Positions 46,073 to 56,199 are shown, numbered from the stretch's first letter. The stretch: 64,000 nucleotides of DNA from Halomonas sp. M20 (GCF_020622265.1 NZ_JACNMQ010000001.1:1116001-1180000), one strand, 5' to 3'. Translations and numbers: made by a program. The notes: generated by a model not told the origin, from the sequence alone.

Positions 46073-48033
46073 GAGTTCGTCGTCTTGGCGCGGCGGTGGC
46101 TGCGTGGGGCGCGCTTGGTCGTTCCAGACTTGCTCGCGGTACGTTTGCTCGAGGTGCCTCTACGCGACGTCTTTCCACGACCGCGTTTGGTCGCAGTCGC
46201 CTCGAAGCCTTCAGCAGTAGTGAGTGCCTGGCGCATGCGCTGCGTGTCGGCCCCGGCCAGCAGTGTGTGCAGGTCAGCGACTAGATTCGCCATGAATGGT
46301 GCCACCTGATCGTTGCCCTCGGCGATGGCCCGCAGGCGCTGCTCCCATAGCGCCGTGCGCTCCGGGCGGGTTGCGGCGTCCGGCAAGGCGTCGATCAACG
46401 CCTGTCCGGTTCGGGTGGCGCGCAGTGCGCTACCTTGGCGCACCAGGTAGCCGCGGTCGAGCAGCGTTTCGAGAATGCCGGCACGAGTGGCTTCGGTGCC
46501 CAGGCCATCCGTGTCACGCAAAGTGCGCTTGACCTCTGGGTCGTCCACGTAGCGAGCGATGTTCATCATTGCCTTGATCAAGCTGGCATCGGTAAAAGGC
46601 TCCGGTGGGCGGGTTTCCCGATCCTCCACTGCCTGATCTACCACTCTGGCCGGTTCGCCTTCCCGCATTGCTGGCAGGGGTGGTGCCTCTTCTCGGGTGG
46701 TGAAGAGCGGTTTCCAACCGGGCATGAGAATCTCCTGGCCCTGAGCACGGAATAGCTCGTTCAGCACGCTGAATTCTGCTTTGATCTCCCGGGTCTGCAG
46801 CGCGGGATAGAACTGCGCCAGCACGTTACGAGCAATGAGCCGGAAGACGTTTGCTTCATTGGCGGAAAGCCGCGCGAAATCCGGACGCAGGCCGGTGGGT
46901 GCAAGGGCGTGGTGAGCGCCGACCTGCTTATCGTTCCAGGCCTTGGAGCGCAACGTGAAATCCGCGCCGGCGAGCCAGCCCGTCAAGGCGGGATCGTGGG
47001 CGCAGGCGCCCTGGAGCGTCTTGCGCGCCTCGGATAAATGGGCTTCGGGCAGATAGCGGCAGTCTGAACGCGGGTAGGTAATCAGGCGATGGCGCTCGTA
47101 AAGCGACTGGCAGGTGTCGAGTACTGCTTTTGCAGAGAGCTTGTAGCGCCGGGCGGCATCGACCTGCAATGCCGACAGGGAGTAGGGCAGCGGTGGCGCC
47201 TGGCGCCTGGTACGGGCGTCCAGTGTCGAGAGTACGCCTTCGGCATCTGGAAGGCGCGCGGCGAGTGCATCCGCGGGACCGCGCTGAAGTAGCCGTCCCT
47301 GATCGTCCAGGGGGTGCTGTTCACCGGGTTGCCACCAGCCGCGCACGATGCCTTGCTCCACCTTGAAATCCGCCCACAGCACATGAAAAGGGCGTGGCAC
47401 GAAACGAGCGATTGCCTGATCCCTGCGCACCACCAGTCCGAGAACCGGCGTCTGCACCCGACCTACCGAGAGCACGCCATCGTGACCCGCCTGACGCCCG
47501 GTCAGGGTCCAGGCTCGGGATAGATTGATGCCATACAACCAGTCGGCCCGGGAACGCGCCTCTGCAGCGCGATAAAGGGGGTGGTAGATTCGGTTGTCCT
47601 CCAGCCTGGCAAGGGCCTGCTTGACCGCTGGACGGTTGAGATCATTGATCAACAATCGGCTGACCGGGCCTTTCCAACCAAGATACTCGATGACTTCCTG
47701 GACCAGCAGTTGGCCTTCCCGGTCTGGGTCGCCGGCATGCACGAGTTCATTGGCTTGCTTGAGGAGGCCCCGCAGCACCTCCAGCTGGCCGCGAGCCTTG
47801 CTGCGTGGCATGAGCTTCCAGCGCTCAGGGACGATGGGCAAATGATCGAGCCGCCATTGCTTGTAGCGAGGGTCGTAGGCGTCCGGGGCTGCCTGTTCCA
47901 GCAAATGCCCCAGGCACCAGCTGACGATGGTATCGCCAACGTGAATGGCGCCATCGCTGCGTTTCGCCGAGCCGGGCAGTGCATCGGCGATGGCCCGGGC
48001 CAGGCTGGGTTTTTCGGCGATGATCACGCGCAT
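46069..48033 (-). CDS. topB: DNA topoisomerase III
   Basis: Type IA topoisomerase that decatenates DNA. The TOPRIM domain shows VIIAEKPSLARAIAD and HAGDPDREGQLLVQEVI; SVGRVQTPVLGLVV and the active-site ITYPRSDCRYLP (catalytic Tyr) follow, then an REGLGTEATRAGI-like segment (DGLGTEATRAGILE). The C-terminal 45 residues form a Lys/Arg/Thr/Ser-rich tail typical of DNA-binding extensions. I chose the ATG at 48033 (654 residues), giving the start MRVIIAEKPS with AGGA 8 bases upstream; an ATG three codons earlier exists. It is coupled to panE. Confidence 0.96.
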   Translation of the reverse strand: MRVIIAEKPSLARAIADALPGSAKRSDGAIHVGDTIVSWCLGHLLEQAAPDAYDPRYKQWRLDHLPIVPERWKLMPRSKARGQLEVLRGLLKQANELVHAGDPDREGQLLVQEVIEYLGWKGPVSRLLINDLNRPAVKQALARLEDNRIYHPLYRAAEARSRADWLYGINLSRAWTLTGRQAGHDGVLSVGRVQTPVLGLVVRRDQAIARFVPRPFHVLWADFKVEQGIVRGWWQPGEQHPLDDQGRLLQRGPADALAARLPDAEGVLSTLDARTRRQAPPLPYSLSALQVDAARRYKLSAKAVLDTCQSLYERHRLITYPRSDCRYLPEAHLSEARKTLQGACAHDPALTGWLAGADFTLRSKAWNDKQVGAHHALAPTGLRPDFARLSANEANVFRLIARNVLAQFYPALQTREIKAEFSVLNELFRAQGQEILMPGWKPLFTTREEAPPLPAMREGEPARVVDQAVEDRETRPPEPFTDASLIKAMMNIARYVDDPEVKRTLRDTDGLGTEATRAGILETLLDRGYLVRQGSALRATRTGQALIDALPDAATRPERTALWEQRLRAIAEGNDQVAPFMANLVADLHTLLAGADTQRMRQALTTAEGFEATATKRGRGKTSRRGTSSKRTASKSGTTKRAPRSHRRAKTTNS

Positions 48034-48222
48034 GCATAGCATCCTGAGAAGAGTGAGAAGCGAAGAGTGGATATTCTTCCAGTATTGCAGGCAGCTTGCC
48101 AGAGGCGCGTCGATACAGAGAACTCTAGAAGCCCGTATTGACTCGAGTTGATACGAGAGGCTCCGCTCCGGAAAAGATTTTCATTGCTACAATGGTCATT
48201 TGCTCGCTAATTGAGGAACGTC

Positions 48223-49602
48223 ATGACTAGGGGCAATAGCCAACCGGAGCACAAGGCCATCGTGCTCACTGCGCTGGACCAGGGTCGTCAGGATCATCAG
48301 GAGCTTTCAGAGCATCTGGTAGATATGCGTGCTGCGGATATCGCCGAGCTGCTGGAAGAGCTTGTCGATCAGCGGGACGACATGGCCGATGCCCTGGTGC
48401 TGCTCGAGAGTTTGCCTCTGATACGTCGTTCTCATGTATACGGCCATTTGCCCAAGTGGTTGCAGAAGACCCTGGTCGTTCAGCTTTCCGATCAGGCTCT
48501 GCTCGAAATTCTCGAGGAGATGAGCGGGGATGATCGGGCGGACCTGTACCATCTGCTGGAAATAGACCGGCGTGAGGAACTGTTGCGGCGCATGGCTCAC
48601 CGCAAGCGCGAAGAGTTGCGGCGCCTGGCAAGCTATCAGGAAGGTACCGCCGGTGCGGTGATGACCTCGGACTATGTCGCCATTCCCAGTGGCCTGACGA
48701 CCGCCCAGGCATTGATGCGGGTGCGCCAGACCGCGCCGGACGCCGAAACCGTCTATCAAATTTATATCCTCGACGATCGCGGTCAGCTGGCGGGAACCTG
48801 GTCCCTTCGGCAGTTATTGATCGCGCGCCCCAGCGCCTATATCGACGACTTGATGATCAAGGATGTGATTTACACTCGGGTCGATACTCGGCGTGAAGAG
48901 GTGGCGCGTCTGGTGGCACGCTACGATCTGCTGGCGGTGCCCGTGGTGGATGAAGAGGAACGCATGGTGGGTATCGTGACCCACGACGATGTGCTGGACG
49001 TGGTTCAGGCGGAAGCCACCGAGGATATTCACAAGGGCGCCTCGATCGGCAATCTTGAAAACGGAGTCGGCCGCACTTCCTTATGGAGCCTGTATCGCAA
49101 GCGCATCGTCTGGCTGGTGCTGCTGGTGTTTGGCAACCTGTTCTCCGGCGCTGGCATTGCCTATTTCGAGGATCTCATCGCCGCCCAGGTGGCGCTAGTG
49201 TTCTTTCTGCCGCTTCTGATCGACAGCGGTGGTAACGCTGGCGCCCAGGCGTCGACGCTGACCGTGCGGGGCTTGGCTACCGGCGATATCGCTTTCAAGG
49301 ACTGGGGCAAGCTGCTGGGCCGTGAGTTGTTGATTGCCGCTGGCCTGGGACTGTCCATGGCATTGGCCGTATCGCCGATCGGCTTCATGCGGGGAGGCGA
49401 AATGCTCATGCTGGTGGTGGCCATGAGCATGACCATCATCGTGCTGGCAGGCAGTCTGCTGGGTTTATGCTTGCCCTTCGTGCTCGATCGGCTCGGCTGG
49501 GATCCGGCCACCGCTTCCGGACCCTTGGTCACTACGTTGATCGATGCTTGCGGCGTGGTGATCTATTTTGGTATTGCATCGCTAGTGATGGCGGCTATTT
49601 GA
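48223..49602 (+). CDS. mgtE: Magnesium transporter MgtE
   Basis: Mg2+ channel with a cytoplasmic regulatory part. The N domain (about 1-130) with its superhelix, two CBS domains (about 135-260) and five TM segments (about 285-459) are visible; the pore signature PLLIDSGGNAGAQASTLTVRGLATGDI is intact, shown here by its key GGNAGAQ. 459 residues. GAGG lies 6 bases before the ATG at 48223. It diverges from topB; the 189 bases between hold both promoters. I saw no Mg-responsive riboswitch there. Confidence 0.96.
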   Translation: MTRGNSQPEHKAIVLTALDQGRQDHQELSEHLVDMRAADIAELLEELVDQRDDMADALVLLESLPLIRRSHVYGHLPKWLQKTLVVQLSDQALLEILEEMSGDDRADLYHLLEIDRREELLRRMAHRKREELRRLASYQEGTAGAVMTSDYVAIPSGLTTAQALMRVRQTAPDAETVYQIYILDDRGQLAGTWSLRQLLIARPSAYIDDLMIKDVIYTRVDTRREEVARLVARYDLLAVPVVDEEERMVGIVTHDDVLDVVQAEATEDIHKGASIGNLENGVGRTSLWSLYRKRIVWLVLLVFGNLFSGAGIAYFEDLIAAQVALVFFLPLLIDSGGNAGAQASTLTVRGLATGDIAFKDWGKLLGRELLIAAGLGLSMALAVSPIGFMRGGEMLMLVVAMSMTIIVLAGSLLGLCLPFVLDRLGWDPATASGPLVTTLIDACGVVIYFGIASLVMAAI

Positions 49603-49665
49603 ACATACCTTTCGCAGCGCATTGGGTGTACGCTGATATAAATCTCGTACAAGGTTTGTATCATT

Positions 49666-50916
49666 ATGCGTGAGCGTGGAAGATCCCGACGGTTGCTGGG
49701 GCTCGGCGCAAGAACCGGCGGTGCCTTGCTGCGTAGCCGACTGGGTGGTCAAAGTGATTGGCGTGCCCTTGGCGAAGCCCTTTTTGAAGGTCTTTCCGAG
49801 CTCAAGGGGCCGGCCATGAAACTGGCTCAAATCGTTTCCCAATGGGACGATCTGCTGCCCCCGGATCTGGCCGATGAACTGGCACGGCTGCAGCGCCAGG
49901 CCGAACCGATGCCTTGGCCGCGCATTCGCGAGAGCCTGGAAGCCCAGTATGGCGATTTTGATCGCGTCTTCTCGGAGGTCGAAACGACGCCGTTCGCCAG
50001 TGCTTCCATGGGACAGGTGCATCGCGCGCGAACTCATGAAGGCGAAATCGTCGTGCTCAAGGTGCAATATCCAGGACTCGCGGATGTGCTGGAAAGCGAC
50101 TTGACCCAGGTACGCCGCATCATGCATCTCGGGCGCTGGTTCAAGGTACCCCAGGCAAGACTCGATGCACTGTTCGACGAACTGGTAGAGAGCCTGCGCG
50201 GCGAACTCGATTATCGCGCCGAGGCCGCGGCGCTGGCGCGTTATCGTGCGCGCTATGCCGATCATGACTGGTTGGTCATTCCCGAACCCTTGATGGGCCT
50301 GAGCGGTGAGCGAGTGCTTGCCATGCGCTATGTGCCCGGTACGCCGCTGCGTGATCTCGAGGCCGCCAGTGATGACCTGCGCCAGCGGGTAGCGACTCAC
50401 CTGGCGGACTGGCTGACCGAGGAGTTGTTCATCCACGGCGAGCTGCACGCAGACCCTCATGCAGGCAATTTCGCCTGTGACGAGCAAGGTCGATTGATTC
50501 TTTACGATCTTGGGGCAGTAATCCTCGTGCCGGAATCACGCTTGAAGCCGATGATCGAACTGCTCCAGGCGACTCTGGAACAGGACGCCATGGCCATGGA
50601 TACCGCACTGCGCAAGATGGGTGGACGCCAGGGAGAGGGCGCACCGTTGGCGCTTTATCGAGAGTCTGCCGAAGCCATCGCGCCACTGTTTGCCCCGGGC
50701 GTGCAGGACTTCGGCGATGTGCGGGTACATCGGCGCCTGCGAGATTTGAGCCCACGGATCTGGGCGGCACTGGATCGCCTGCAGCCCCCGGCGGATACGC
50801 TATTGCTCTCTCGGGCCCTCAATGGCCATTACTGGAATCTGGTACGACTGCAGGCGCGATTGGACATGCATGCCCGCAGTCAGCCATTGCTAGCCTGGGC
50901 GAACGGCATCTCCTAA
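49666..50916 (+). CDS. ABC1/UbiB-family atypical kinase
   Basis: A 416-residue member of the ABC1/ADCK/UbiB protein-kinase-like family. Visible marks are the KxGQ-like segment LKGPAMKLAQIVSQ, the Ala-rich loop FASASMGQVHRA, VLKVQYP (kinase Lys), ELDYRAEA, the catalytic HGELHADPHAGNF and YDLGAV (metal-binding Asp). It lacks the C-terminal TM anchors of UbiB and has no ubiquinone genes nearby, so it is probably a paralogue. Relatives are linked to quinone or lipid metabolism; the target here is unknown. It follows mgtE after 63 bases. Confidence 0.9.
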   Translation: MRERGRSRRLLGLGARTGGALLRSRLGGQSDWRALGEALFEGLSELKGPAMKLAQIVSQWDDLLPPDLADELARLQRQAEPMPWPRIRESLEAQYGDFDRVFSEVETTPFASASMGQVHRARTHEGEIVVLKVQYPGLADVLESDLTQVRRIMHLGRWFKVPQARLDALFDELVESLRGELDYRAEAAALARYRARYADHDWLVIPEPLMGLSGERVLAMRYVPGTPLRDLEAASDDLRQRVATHLADWLTEELFIHGELHADPHAGNFACDEQGRLILYDLGAVILVPESRLKPMIELLQATLEQDAMAMDTALRKMGGRQGEGAPLALYRESAEAIAPLFAPGVQDFGDVRVHRRLRDLSPRIWAALDRLQPPADTLLLSRALNGHYWNLVRLQARLDMHARSQPLLAWANGIS

Positions 50917-50922
50917 AAATTA

Positions 50923-52830
50923 TTAGAGAGCACGGCGGGCCTGCACTAGTGCTCTATACCAATCGCGATTCGGCGCGCTCACTACCGCCGGTCGTTGGCT
51001 CAAATAGCTGACGTTGCGCACTTCGCCCCCCGACGTATTGGAAAGATAGTTGGACAACATGTTCAGGGTCGCTTCCCGGGCGCCATACTGCTTGATGAGA
51101 AACGCTTTGGCCTCCGGGTCGAGTTCGACCCGATAATGGCGTACCAGTGCCAAGGCCAGGGACTCCGCCGTGCGAGAGAGATCCACATCGATCTCTCGCA
51201 CCATGGCCGCCCCGAGTGCCGCCTTCGCTGTCGCCGAAAGATTAGGCTCGAGCTGGCCGAAATCCGCGGCATTCGAGCCATTGATGGCACGTTGTACTTG
51301 CGGTCGCGAGAGATGAACGTGAGGTTCCAGCGCCAGGGCAATTTCGATGGCCAGGCGCTTGCCGGCGTCTACCCCGGTTGCCAGTAGCTGATCTCGATCG
51401 ATCAGGTGAGGATTGCGCCGGCGTTCGCGATCCGCTTTCGTTGCCTTGATATGCCGGTCGAGATGTTTGCATACCTGCGCCTTTGCAGTGTCGTCCAAGG
51501 CAATCACATGTTCGCGAATGCGCAATCCACGGCGTCCGGGCCCTAGGCGCAGGCGCGTATCGCGATCCGCATGATCGGTGCTGATGGTTTCCCACTGCTG
51601 TGCCGCCTTGAGTAGCTGCGCGTGGCTGCGACCGACCTGAGAGTAGGTCTCCAAGGTGCTGCGGTAGAGCCCCAGTGCGTTGGCCAGGAGATCGGATTTG
51701 GTTTTCAATGCCGCTTTACGTTCCGTTTGCCCACTGAGGACTGCCTGGGCTAGATGATGAATCTGTTCGGCCAATGCATCCATTGCCTGCTGGGAACGTT
51801 CCACCAAAATCTCGGCGCGTAGACCACCTGCGGCGTCCGCGACCAGCGTGCCAGACTGCTCTGCCAGATAGGCGGTCAGAGCCTTGAGCCGCGACAGGCC
51901 AGTGGCCTGGGCAATCCGATGCTGGGCACGGCTCTTCTCGAGGTTGTCGAAAGCCTGGGCCAGACGCCAACGGCCACGATACTCGAAGGAAAGCATGGGA
52001 ATCTTGCGACCGCTGATCAGCTCGAACGCCAGAATCAGCATCTCCTCAACGTCCTGTAGCGTCATCAACAGTTCGTTGTTCTGTTCAATGGCCGCCAGTA
52101 CCCGCTCGATGAAGTTGTCGTCGCGTTCTACACCGCGGCGCAGATTCGGCGCTTGGCCCTCGAAGCGCTGACGCAGTAGCGCCGTCGCTTCTGGCACCAG
52201 CTCCGCGAGTTCATGGAGTTGCGGGTCGATGGTCTCGCGATAGAAGGCAATCAGATCGCGTATGCGCGCATGTTGACCGACACGCCGATAGATATCGATC
52301 TGAGCGATGATACGTGCACTGTCGCGGTCATCGAGCAACTCGATGGCCGCCAGTTCAACGCCCTGGGGTGAAAGATCCTGCTTTCGCAGCAGCATTGCCG
52401 CCGCTTCGCGTCGTCGAGCATCACCTTCCAGGCTTTCGACGATCAGATTGCGGGTCGCCAGCAGCAGATCCGGCAGACTTTGAATGACCCGCTCGATCTT
52501 GTTGGCGGTTCTTTCAGCCTTGCGCCCCCCGGTGAGGCTGTACACGAGATTGGCAATGATGCCCGCGGCACCAGTGATGACCGTATAAGAAATGAAAAAG
52601 ACGTAGTTCTCGGCGGTGGGCGCTTTACCATAGCCCAGCAGGAAACCGCCCCAGGCACCCAGCAGCGTAACCGGCCCGGCAGTCCACAAAATCTGCAGCA
52701 GGCTGACCGTCCAGGGCACTTTTTCAACCGCTGAGGTGATGCGCTTGATCTCGTCACGGCCTTCGCGTTCCAGGCGAATATGAGAGGTCTCGCTGGCATT
52801 TCTTGCCGAACGGCGGAAGAGCAATCCCAC
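50923..52830 (-). CDS. Uncharacterised two-TM membrane protein, 635 residues
   Basis: I do not recognise this family. From the GTG at 52830 (AAGGA 8 bases upstream) the protein has a short charged N-terminus, two TM helices at about 36-60 and 68-93 (SLLQILWTAGPVTLLGAW; YVFFISYTVITGAAGIIA), then some 540 soluble residues, mostly helical by appearance and rich in Ala, Leu, Arg and Glu with coiled-coil-like stretches. No enzyme motif is evident. A frame open to 52950 would need a TTG and adds a leader overlapping the neighbour's promoter. The stop lies 6 bases from the ABC1 kinase stop (convergent), and it diverges from the SEC-C/TPR gene. Confidence 0.8.
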   Translation of the reverse strand: MGLLFRRSARNASETSHIRLEREGRDEIKRITSAVEKVPWTVSLLQILWTAGPVTLLGAWGGFLLGYGKAPTAENYVFFISYTVITGAAGIIANLVYSLTGGRKAERTANKIERVIQSLPDLLLATRNLIVESLEGDARRREAAAMLLRKQDLSPQGVELAAIELLDDRDSARIIAQIDIYRRVGQHARIRDLIAFYRETIDPQLHELAELVPEATALLRQRFEGQAPNLRRGVERDDNFIERVLAAIEQNNELLMTLQDVEEMLILAFELISGRKIPMLSFEYRGRWRLAQAFDNLEKSRAQHRIAQATGLSRLKALTAYLAEQSGTLVADAAGGLRAEILVERSQQAMDALAEQIHHLAQAVLSGQTERKAALKTKSDLLANALGLYRSTLETYSQVGRSHAQLLKAAQQWETISTDHADRDTRLRLGPGRRGLRIREHVIALDDTAKAQVCKHLDRHIKATKADRERRRNPHLIDRDQLLATGVDAGKRLAIEIALALEPHVHLSRPQVQRAINGSNAADFGQLEPNLSATAKAALGAAMVREIDVDLSRTAESLALALVRHYRVELDPEAKAFLIKQYGAREATLNMLSNYLSNTSGGEVRNVSYLSQRPAVVSAPNRDWYRALVQARRAL

Positions 52831-52996
52831 GGCATGAATCCTTGATATAACGAGATGAAAGTAGCGGCGAAATACGGCCCAGGAAACCTGTGGTCGCCAC
52901 CCTAGCACCCGGAAGGTCGGCTCGCTAGCGGAAGGTGCTACCGTGAGCAAGAAATGGCGTCATGCTAGAATGAATCGACTACGACAAGGAGGTGCG

Positions 52997-54823
52997 ATGC
53001 TGGCAATGTGGGTAGAACAGTTACTGGAATATGCCAGTGGCGCGCTGAACGCCATTCGCCAGGATGAACATTATCCGGCGTTGATGGCATGGGCCCGAAC
53101 CGACGGTTTGCGCACCCTTGGGGGTGACATGGCACTGGCTCAAGCACTTGCGCCGAAGCTATGGAACCAGACACCCCTCGAACGGCGAGAATTCGCTGCC
53201 GAACCCTTGGCGCGCCCTTGGGACAATGAACCGTGCTGGTGCGATTCAGGGCGCAAGAGCCGGGATTGCTGTGGCGCCGTCTCCTTGCCCGGCGCGGTAC
53301 CCGAGCATCTGATGTGGATGCTGTCATTGCGGGAATGGACAGGACCTGCTTTCAAGGCGGCGCTGGCAAGTGGCCGAGCGCCGGCCCAGGCATTGCTCGA
53401 GGCAGGCCTGATCGCAGCGGAGAGCAATCAGCAGGGCCGAGCACAGCAGATGCTGGAGGCACTCTTCGAGGCAACGGATTGGAGCCAGCTTCCGGAACAG
53501 ACTGAGCCGGCGTTTGAGCTGCTCATCGATATCTATCAGGATCGCGGCTTCAACCGCAAGAAGGCCACGCTACTCGATAATGTGCTCGAGCATGGGCCGT
53601 TATTTCTGCGCGGCGTGGCATTGGAACGCCTCTGCTTGATGCATCTTGACAGCGACGACCTGGCAAGTGCCAGGGAGGCCTTCGTACGCGCTCAACAGAC
53701 GCTGCCCGATTCACCGACCCTTGCGTATATCGAAGCCATGCTGCTATTGCATGAGGGCCATCCCGAGGAGGCCAGCGAGCGAGCGCGATTCTGGTTCCGG
53801 CGCCTGGCACGCTACGGCGATCTTGACAATGAGCAGCTGCAGTTTCTCGCCGATCTGGCAGACAACCCCGGCGCCACCCTGGCGGAACAGATGGTCAATT
53901 CCGAAGAGGCATTGGCTGTGCCACTGACCAACCTGCAAACCTTGCTCGAGGACCTGAAAGGCGCGCCGGAGTTACGTCTCGAACACGCGGCGGATGGCCA
54001 CCTCGAATATCACACCAGCGCCCGGGAAGATACGCTGTTTGCTGCCTGGCAATCCCGTTTTCTCATCGGGGTCGATAAAGAGGCCGCGCTGGGGCTCGAG
54101 GGAGATCCATGGCCTCATGCCGCGGAGTGGCTCGATGCCCTGTATGAAAACCCTGCCTGGCTCGATTCGCCTCAGGTCGTGCAGGCCCTGGCGGTAGCCT
54201 TGGCGAGTCGCTTCGGTAGCCTGCCCTGGATGGCCAACATGTTCTTCGTACCCCTGGCCAGGCGTTTTGAGGGCTGGTTGGATCAGATCGAGAGCGCCGA
54301 AGGGCGTTTTACCTGGGACGATGCGGACAATGCATTTCTCTTGCGCACCGGCCTGGCGCTGGTAGTCGGAATGGAGCGTGGTGCGCGACGCAACTCCCGG
54401 CAACTGGCGGAGCGCCTGTTGGTGCTCGACGATCAGGACAGTCTGGGCCTGCGGGAACTGGTGCTGGATCAACTGCTGCGGGAAGGGCGTGACGAGGAAG
54501 CAGTGCAGCTCAGCAATCAGCAAGAGCCGGACGACGAGGGGCCGCTATTGGGCGTGTTGATGGGGCGTGCATTGGCCCTGTTTCGCCTGCATCGTCTTGA
54601 TGAAGCCGTACACTCGCTGCGCGCCGTAAAGGCACTCAACGCCCATGCCATCGCCATGATGTGCGCGCATAATCCGCGCCCGGTGCCGCTGGCACTGGAG
54701 GTGCCGGAGCCCGGTACCAAGGCCGAGGCCTGGCAGTACCGAGCGTTGATGCGGGATCAATGGTCGACGTCTCAAGGCGCCCTGGAGTGGCTGGCCGCTC
54801 AGCAGCGGCATCTCAGCGAATAG
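52997..54823 (+). CDS. SEC-C motif and TPR-like repeat protein
   Basis: A 608-residue soluble protein. A SEC-C metal-binding motif, CWCDSGRKSRDCC, lies near residues 81-93 and fits the zinc-binding pattern CxCxSGxxxxxCC. The following 200 residues are helical repeats resembling TPRs (FEATDWSQLPE, AREAFVRAQQTLPDSPTLAYIEAMLLLHEGHP begins as LASAREAFVRAQ). AAGGAGG lies 4 bases before the ATG at 52997; a longer frame opens at 52943. SEC-C alone does not fix a role; it occurs in SecA and in many unrelated proteins. ampG's stop is 2 bases away on the other strand. Confidence 0.85.
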   Translation: MLAMWVEQLLEYASGALNAIRQDEHYPALMAWARTDGLRTLGGDMALAQALAPKLWNQTPLERREFAAEPLARPWDNEPCWCDSGRKSRDCCGAVSLPGAVPEHLMWMLSLREWTGPAFKAALASGRAPAQALLEAGLIAAESNQQGRAQQMLEALFEATDWSQLPEQTEPAFELLIDIYQDRGFNRKKATLLDNVLEHGPLFLRGVALERLCLMHLDSDDLASAREAFVRAQQTLPDSPTLAYIEAMLLLHEGHPEEASERARFWFRRLARYGDLDNEQLQFLADLADNPGATLAEQMVNSEEALAVPLTNLQTLLEDLKGAPELRLEHAADGHLEYHTSAREDTLFAAWQSRFLIGVDKEAALGLEGDPWPHAAEWLDALYENPAWLDSPQVVQALAVALASRFGSLPWMANMFFVPLARRFEGWLDQIESAEGRFTWDDADNAFLLRTGLALVVGMERGARRNSRQLAERLLVLDDQDSLGLRELVLDQLLREGRDEEAVQLSNQQEPDDEGPLLGVLMGRALALFRLHRLDEAVHSLRAVKALNAHAIAMMCAHNPRPVPLALEVPEPGTKAEAWQYRALMRDQWSTSQGALEWLAAQQRHLSE

Positions 54824-54825
54824 AT

Positions 54826-56199
54826 TTATCGATTTACGCTCGGCACGGGTTCGCGATCCGTGGTCAACCCAGGATCGCGACTGATGCGCCAGGCAAGCCA
54901 TATCGCAGGTAGCCCTAGCAGCGCCGCGCAGATGAAAAACACCGTGTAGCCCTGACCTGCGACTACCACGCCAGAAAACCCTCCGATGAACTTGCCCGGT
55001 AACGTCATTAAAGACGAAAACAGCGCATATTGGGTTGCCGTATAGGCGCGGGAGGTCAAGCTCGATAGAAAGGCGATGAAGACGGTGCTGGCCAGGCCGT
55101 TGGCCAGGTTGTCTCCCATGATGGTAATGACCAGCATGGGCATCTGCGCTCCGATCAGCGCAAGGATTGCGAACAGGAGATTGGTCAGGGCTACGATGAC
55201 GGCTCCGGCAACCAGCATCGAGCCAATGCCATAGCGCACCACCAGGAGCCCGCCGACGATGCCGCCGGTGATGCTCATGGCGATGCCGAATACCTTGGTC
55301 ACGTTGGCGATCTGAGAAAGCGTGAAGCCAAGATCGATATAGAGTGGATTGGCCATGGCCGCCATGGAAAGGTCGCTGATGCGATAGACGCCGATGAAGA
55401 TCAGTAGCCATAAAGCGCGGCGACCATAGCGCGAAAAGAAATCCGTGAAAGGGCAGACTATTGCGCCGATGGACCAGGCCCCCAAACGCCGCCATGGTTG
55501 GGCACGCCCTCGGGTGGCTCTCAAGAAGGCACGGACCTTGGGCTCATGAATCAGCTGTACACCCAAGGGTGAGCGAGGCGGCTCGGGGCGTATCAGCACC
55601 GTGAGCATGCCGACACCCACCAGACCGGCCATGCTCAAGTACGCCCAGTGCCAGGATGCCAGGTCGGCGACATAGAGCGCTCCAGCGCCGGCGGCCAGCA
55701 GCCCGCCGCGGTAGCCGATGATGTAGGTCGAGGCCATGGCGGCCTGTACCTCCTCCATGGCGGATTCGATACGAAACGCATCGATGACGATATCCTGGGT
55801 AGCCGAGCCGAAAGCGACCAGCAGCGCGAAACCCGCCACGCTGACAAGACTCGCGCGAGGATCGGTATAAGCCAGGCCCACCAATCCCAGCGCAATCGTC
55901 ACCTGAGCCAGCAGCATCCACCCTCGGCGTTGGCCGAACAGTCGAGTCAGTCCAGGCAGGGGCAAGCGGTCCACCACCGGTGCCCAGAAGAACTTGATCG
56001 AATAGAGGATACCGATCCAGGAAAAGAAACCAATTGCCGCGACCTCCACGTCGACGTCTCTCAGCCAGGCGGTGAGGGTCGAAAATACCAGTAAAAACGG
56101 GAGGCCTGCGGAGAAGCCCAGAAACAACATGGTGATCACCGGGGCCTGGGTATAAACCGCCAAGGCATCCCGCCAGGAGCGGCGTGCGGGTCGTGTCAT
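54826..56199 (-). CDS. ampG: AmpG-family muropeptide permease
   Basis: Major-facilitator permease importing anhydromuropeptides for cell-wall recycling. About 12 TM segments are seen across 457 residues; family segments include LGFSAGLPFLLVFSTLTAWLRD (key LGFSAGLP), WIGILYSIKFFWAPVVDRLPLP (key KFFWAPVVDR) and the Asp-bearing ATQDIVIDAFRIE. The ATG at 56199 (MTRPARRSWRDAL) has AGGA 8 bases upstream; the frame extends further without support. It diverges from rfaH. Linkage to AmpC-type regulation cannot be judged, since no ampR or ampC is in the window. Confidence 0.92.
   Translation of the reverse strand: MTRPARRSWRDALAVYTQAPVITMLFLGFSAGLPFLLVFSTLTAWLRDVDVEVAAIGFFSWIGILYSIKFFWAPVVDRLPLPGLTRLFGQRRGWMLLAQVTIALGLVGLAYTDPRASLVSVAGFALLVAFGSATQDIVIDAFRIESAMEEVQAAMASTYIIGYRGGLLAAGAGALYVADLASWHWAYLSMAGLVGVGMLTVLIRPEPPRSPLGVQLIHEPKVRAFLRATRGRAQPWRRLGAWSIGAIVCPFTDFFSRYGRRALWLLIFIGVYRISDLSMAAMANPLYIDLGFTLSQIANVTKVFGIAMSITGGIVGGLLVVRYGIGSMLVAGAVIVALTNLLFAILALIGAQMPMLVITIMGDNLANGLASTVFIAFLSSLTSRAYTATQYALFSSLMTLPGKFIGGFSGVVVAGQGYTVFFICAALLGLPAIWLAWRISRDPGLTTDREPVPSVNR

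Noticed and set aside
48034-48222. Magnesium riboswitch upstream of mgtE
   Set aside because: Searched by eye for a long structured leader; only 189 bases separate the divergent genes and no M-box-like pattern was recognised.
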